Shown: positions 59,276 to 64,000 of the stretch, piece by piece
Layout: the number at the start of each line of letters is the position of its first letter
How positions within the stretch are numbered: position 1 is the stretch's first letter
NCBI RefSeq assembly: GCF_000204055.1
Contig: NW_006768785.1
Location: 740,538-804,537 of the forward strand
DNA: 64,000 nt
Source: Melampsora larici-populina 98AG31
Taxonomy: Eukaryota; Basidiomycota; Pucciniomycetes; Pucciniales; Melampsoraceae
Direction of reading: 5' to 3'
Program-made: the position numbers and the translations under genes
Notes under the pieces: generated by a model
Told to the model about the DNA's origin: nothing
Database searches by the model: none
The model's input: only the letters and a program-made list of their open reading frames with translations

Positions 59276-61769
59276 ATGGCCGAACACGCCGAAGACCTCA
59301 TTGGTTGGTCCGTTCTGTCGTTCAACCCATCAACCGTCTTCTAACATCATCCTCGCCTTCAACCCGTGTCAATCACCTCTCTCAATCCAGACTACGACGA
59401 GGATGATGCTGGTCTCGCTCCTCCCGTCACCTCTATTACCTCAACCACTAATGGTGGCGCAATTCCTTCCAATGGAAAGGACCAAAAGGGTTCTTATGTC
59501 GGTATCCATTCGTAAGTCTCCTCGATCTGCTGTCTTATGGCTCGATCGGTTTCTCTTGCGATTTACTAAAGGCTTTTCTCCTATGATTTGAAGAACTGGT
59601 TTCCGTGACTTTTTGCTCAAGCCTGAGCTTCTGCGAGCAATCAGTGACTTGGGATTCGAGCACCCTTCCGAAGGTGTGTAGTAATTTCCCTTGATCCGAT
59701 CGCTCCCTATATGCTTTTGAAAGTGCGACTAAATCATCTTGTCTTCTATCAGTCCAACAGGAGTGTATCCCTCAGGCCATCCTAGGAATGGATGTCTTAT
59801 GTCAGGCTAAATCTGGAATGGGAAAAACTGCCGTTTTCGTCACCGCAACCCTCCAACAGATTGATCCCAAAGATGGCGAAGTTTCTATGCTGGTTCTCTG
59901 TCACACTCGTGAATTGGCCTATCAAATTCGAAACGAGTATGCTAGGTTCAGCAAATATATGCCCGATGTCCGCACTGCTGTCGTCTATGGTGGTGTCTCA
60001 ATCAAGCAAGATGCTGATATGCTGAAAGCTAAAGACAAATGTCCCCACATCATTGTCGGTACCCCTGGTCGTTTGAACGCCTTGGTACGGGATGGACTCC
60101 TCAAGTGCAACACCGTTCGCACCTTTGTTCTTGACGAGTGCGACAAGATGCTAGAATCTGTTGGTCAGTCTATTAAACTTCAACTATTACCCACTCTGTA
60201 TGCTTTTGTTCTCTTTCCTCCGCTTCACCTCTCCGCGCGATGGCTCGATAACGCACACCTACTTGGGTTCAAGTCCTCCAGTCTAAGCCCAAGAACGGTC
60301 CGCCTACTAGGTCTACCAACGAATGATCGTTCGAAGGCCCTGTCATTCTTTGACATCATCCGCAACGGGTCATAGAAAGCGCGATTCAATTGTTAGACTG
60401 CTAGTGTCTTGTTGACAAGTCAATCGGCTCGCAAGCACAAACAAACCTGTCCCTCAAAGCGCTCATCGTCCGATTCAAATCCGTTCTGAATGTCTGGACT
60501 ACCTTGAAAATTCCCCTCTCCAATCTCATCCCACAACGCTTGAGCTTCCTCATAGATCCAAGTCGCATCATCAGTCAACTCACACTTTGACTCCCAACAT
60601 TCGCTTACCACCTTCCTCTTCTTACCTTATCGCACACACGTCGCTTGGGTTTTTTCTACTCTTCGTTGTCACGGCTCCTCCATTGCTGCGATTCTTTCCT
60701 CGGTCATCCTACACGGGTTGGACAACTCTTGACTTCAACCGCAATAGATATGCGCCGCGATGTGCAACAGGTCTTCTTGGCTACACCTCATTCTAAGCAG
60801 GTGATGATGTTCAGTGCGACTTTGAGCAAGGATATCCGACCGATCTGTAAAAAGTTCATGCAGAATGTTGGTCCGCATTCCGTTTTCTGATCGATCTAAG
60901 TGGTCGCTGATGTATCTTCAACCCTTTCCAGCCCCTCGAAATTTACGTTGATGACGAGGCCAAACTAACCCTTCACGGTCTTCAGCAACATTTCGTCAAG
61001 ATCGAAGAGGCTGCAAAGAACCGAAAGCTCAACGATCTTCTCGACACTCTTGAATTCAATCAAGTCAGTCCTGATGATCTCTTGACATGTACTTAGATGG
61101 CATCCACTCAATAATTCCTTATCTAGGTTTGTATCTTCGTCAAGTCGGTTTCTCGTGCGGTTCAATTGGATCAATTATTGCGAGATTGCAACTTTCCCTC
61201 TATCGCTATTCATTCCGGCCTAGGTCAAGAGGAGCGAATTGCAAGATACAAACAGTTCAAAGCTTTTGAAAAGCGTATCTTGGTTAGTCATTCACAACCC
61301 AGTTATACACTTGGCAATTGTGTTAATTACATGGCCAACCTTGTAGGTTGCAACTGATATCTTCGGTCGAGGAATTGATGTTGAACGGGTCAACATCGTC
61401 GTTAACTATGACACTCCCGGAGAGGCCGACTCCTACCTCCACCGAGTCGGGTAAGCTTATTCAGATTTCCTCCCAAGGCCAACTTTATTTGTCTAGCGCT
61501 AACGCTTCTTCCAACAATCTTACAGACGTGCTGGTCGATTCGGAACCAAAGGTTTGGCGATCACATTTGTTGCCAGTGATGGCGACCAGACAGTGCTGGA
61601 TGCCATTCAATCACGATTCGAAGTAGCCATTACGGAATTACCAGATCACATAGAAGCAAGCTCTTACAGTACGTTACCTTTCAGTCCCAACCTCTCTAGC
61701 CAGTGTGTCATTGTGCGACTTCTCTAATACTCCGTTTCATCATTCTCGCCAATGCTAGTGAACGCCTAA
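59276..61769 (+). CDS. SUB2: Sub2/UAP56 DEAD-box RNA helicase
   Basis: ATP-dependent RNA helicase of the TREX complex, acting in spliceosome assembly and mRNA export. Ten exons join in frame: 59276-59303, 59391-59511, 59594-59673, 59753-60163, 60748-60866, 60932-61063, 61127-61282, 61347-61450, 61526-61668, 61759-61769 (434 aa, normal for the family). Motifs: Q-motif region ([15 protein letters not shown]), motif [15 protein letters not shown], motif II DECD (the Sub2/UAP56 form of DEAD), [16 protein letters not shown] and HRVGRAGRFG. The end is SSYMNA, with the last codons in an 11-nt exon. The fourth intron (60164-60747) is 584 bp, far longer than the other eight (about 60-90 bp). All motifs are intact. 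Confidence 0.96.
60164..60747 (+). other. Unusually long intron in the Sub2 gene
   Basis: Donor GTCAGT after the codons for KMLESV; acceptor CAATAG before DMRRDV. Skipping it restores the universal family sequence. A minus-strand open frame (60420-60611, acidic, Trp-containing) lies inside but has no recognised family. Confidence 0.7.
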
Positions 61770-62809
61770 GCTGTCTTTTAGCTCATCAACACGGAACCGG
61801 TAATACTCGTGCCCAAAATACAATGAATTATTAGTGCAGTGAAAGTTGTTAGCAGTTGGATGGCGTATGCACGCTCTGATGTTGAAATCACAGCCGGGTT
61901 GTTATTGGTTGATTTCGCTCCTACTGTGTTTCAAAGTGGGAAAACCAAGCACACAATGATGACAATCCTCAGATATACCTTTTTAGTTCACCAGTATCCG
62001 ATCCTCAAACACATCCAGTGCTATTTTCAATCATTGACCAGTGAGGTGTATAAATTGTTCATTGTACTACAAAAAATTGAATTCTGAACCCACTTCGAAG
62101 TGGAGTTGTGCAATGCTTCTCCTTCGATCATTCTTTTCTTGAGCCCAGTTAAACTTGTTCAGCTAGCCCCCGTGATGCGACGTGGTCTACTGGGTAGGGG
62201 GCCAATATATCATCACATGGTTGAGTCTGAAAAGTCACAAATAATGTGTTTATCAGCACTGCCCTAAGCATCCATTTGGTCTCAAGTGTTCAGTGGGACC
62301 ATCAAAGCTATTCCCAGAGTCCTGCATAATATGGCCACCCAGAGTCGTCCGTTTATTCTTCTCACAATTGATCAATTGATTGACCTCATAATTCCAAAAA
62401 ACAGATTCTATGTGCATCCAAAGTTGCCAAACACTCCAACAGAATGATACAGTTTGTTATTTATTTTTCAAAAAAAAAAAAAAGCAAACCAGGCACTTTC
62501 AAGGCCTAAAAACAGGTGAAGGATTTTAGACTTGTAACCTGATTGGAGGTTTACATATAGGGTTTTACAATTTCCAACCATACACAAACCGGATCTTTTG
62601 TAGATCTTGCTTCATTGTCTTTTTGAAGAAAAACAACTCTACCTGTTGGATTGTTTGGGAGCTTTGGGTGCACATGGAGATTGTTCTTTGGGATTATGAG
62701 GTCAACCAATCAGAAAGGTACAACCAGACAGCTTTGAGTGGCCACATTAGGTAGCACTCATTGGCTACTCAAACCACCAGGGAGTTAGTAATATATAGCT
62801 TTGATGCTC
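61770..62809. other. Gene-free stretch downstream of Sub2
   Basis: Contains the Sub2 3' end and AT-rich sequence with an A-run at about 62470. No other feature seen. Confidence 0.5.
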
Positions 62810-63983
62810 TCACAGAACACTTGAGACCAAATTGATGCTTAGGCCCAGGGTAGTGCTGATGACCATTACACTTTTATGAAAGGTGTCAATTTTTACTAAG
62901 AATTCATTGATGGTCAAATCTCTGAAATCTGTTCCATGATATGTTGTCAAGACATTATTTCTCAACTCCCTATTGGTCCTCATACTACCCAAGTGCCTCT
63001 TGGCAAGCAAGGACATATACCTCCACAATTTGAGTGTGCAGGCTTTTGCTGGCTACTTTCTTGTTTCACTCTATCTCCATTCCAAGGTGATGCAATGCTG
63101 AACCCATAAAACTACACACATTTCTATATGCCCCTTAATTAACAAAGCTATAGAAATCCCAGTTTGAGATATAAATTGATGATTATTGCTTGAGCTACCA
63201 CCCAGAATTTACACAAAAGGTTATGAAATTGGGAAAAGTTTTAAGACATCCCAAATTTTTTTGAGCACAAATTTGTGTAAAACTCTTCATTGTAGATTGT
63301 AATATGTAATCTTAGCAGTTCAGGACCCAAAACATATGGGGTTGCAATGCAAATGCAGTGGCGCAGTGGGAAACACAACCCCACAAATACATTGCAAGGG
63401 CAATAACATGCCTTGTGCACGTCACTTGCACCCAATTTACAGTGTCCATATTTGTCCCCTTGAGAAATTAGAGCCCTTCCAATTGTAGTAAATACAAAAT
63501 TACTTGACCATTTCCAGACTGGTTCTTCCACATATTTGTAAGTGTCCATTTGCGCAGTGACTAGGAAAAGCTGAATGAGACCGGTGTTAGGTGTGCGTGA
63601 AGTGTTGCACCAATAAGTCATCAGGCCTTTGAAACCTAGTGAAAGTAACACCACCAGAGGCGCCAATGCTTCCGTCCGGAGACCAACCATGGATGATAGT
63701 TTATGGAACAATTTATTATGTCTTTTTGGGGGAGACACATTTGCTGGTTACATTTTTGGTGAATATTATGTGCTTGGATTACTGCAAGGGCTTTGATACA
63801 ACCATATATTGAGTCAACTAGCTTTGTAAGCTGGGAAATGTAGTTCATTTTGGCATTTTGACTCCTGGTCCCGTTTGATTTGATTGCAGATTGGAGACGT
63901 TGATAGTGAACAGCGCAAAGAAATGCATCCTTGAAATCCAGAAAAGGTAAGTTGTGACTGGCCAGGTCTTCAATAGGTGCCAC
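62810..63983 (-). pseudogene. Possible decayed coding region, family unknown
   Basis: Overlapping minus-strand frames at 63983-63636, 63738-63241 and 63028-62810 read like fragments of one protein broken by stops and frame changes (AFLCAVHYQRLQSAIKSNG, KLVDSIYGCIKALAVIQAH, then RHLGSMRTNRELRNNVLTTY and FRDLTINEFLVKIDTFHKS). I recognise no family. A transposon-derived relic is plausible given the surroundings. It may continue past the right edge. Confidence 0.3.
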
Positions 63984-64000
63984 ACGGCCACCTTTGGATC

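Noticed and set aside
60240..60310. GGGTTCAAGTCC resembling a tRNA B box in the Sub2 intron
   Set aside because: No acceptor, D or anticodon stem can be formed around it.
1..64000. CRISPR arrays, bacterial operons, riboswitches
   Set aside because: No regularly spaced identical repeats or bacterial gene organisation; spliceosomal introns show a eukaryotic genome.

Overview
The window looks like nuclear DNA of a rust fungus or close relative (basidiomycete, Pucciniomycotina-like). The genes are dense in short introns of 50-100 bp with GTAAGT/GTGAGT donors. A secreted protein family typical of basidiomycetes is present, single-copy housekeeping genes sit as islands, and large tracts are transposons or gene-free AT-rich DNA. 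The species assignment is inference.

Layout. 1-1712 (-): an unrecognised 8-exon gene running off the left edge. 2116-13707: a large hAT DNA transposon (hAT-A) whose broken transposase holds a 183-bp MITE and, in its last exon, a complete and very young Ty3/Gypsy retrotransposon (6222-13038, one difference between 338-bp LTRs, TCATT duplication). 14996-19525: a second hAT element (hAT-B) with an open 892-residue transposase, terminal inverted repeats (TIRs) and target duplication. 19526-24171: gene-poor DNA with small palindromic elements and a minus-strand tRNA-Cys(GCA) with a 14-nt intron. 24172-34399: a region bracketed by 50-bp perfect inverted repeats. It holds a two-gene Tc1/mariner-like element (24587-28210: a DDE transposase and a convergent partner protein with a SAM-like C-terminus) and a decayed phospholipid-flippase pseudogene whose catalytic DKTGT motif now contains a stop codon. 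34400-37066: relics and a small Cys-rich ORF.

37067-61769 is the core gene block: Elf1 (transcription elongation), Pol5/MYBBP1A (rDNA transcription and ribosome assembly), a RING E3 ligase with a long acidic His-rich tail, a 12-exon secreted protein resembling the DUF7872 family, Not4 (CCR4-NOT RING/RRM E3 ligase) and Sub2/UAP56 (mRNA export and splicing helicase). Pol5/RING and Not4/Sub2 are divergent pairs sharing promoter regions. 46211-51063 and 61770-64000 are gene-free or decayed.

Most interesting points: two hAT insertions both with 7-bp rather than 8-bp duplications and family-specific palindromic subterminal repeats; the convergent two-gene mariner-like element with shared promoter/TIR arms and an Asn in place of the first catalytic Asp; CpG-type C-to-T lesions in the young Gypsy copy; the possible 10-kb TIR-bounded capture of a flippase gene; and the tRNA-Cys intron. 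Splice junctions were read by eye and checked for reading-frame continuity only.
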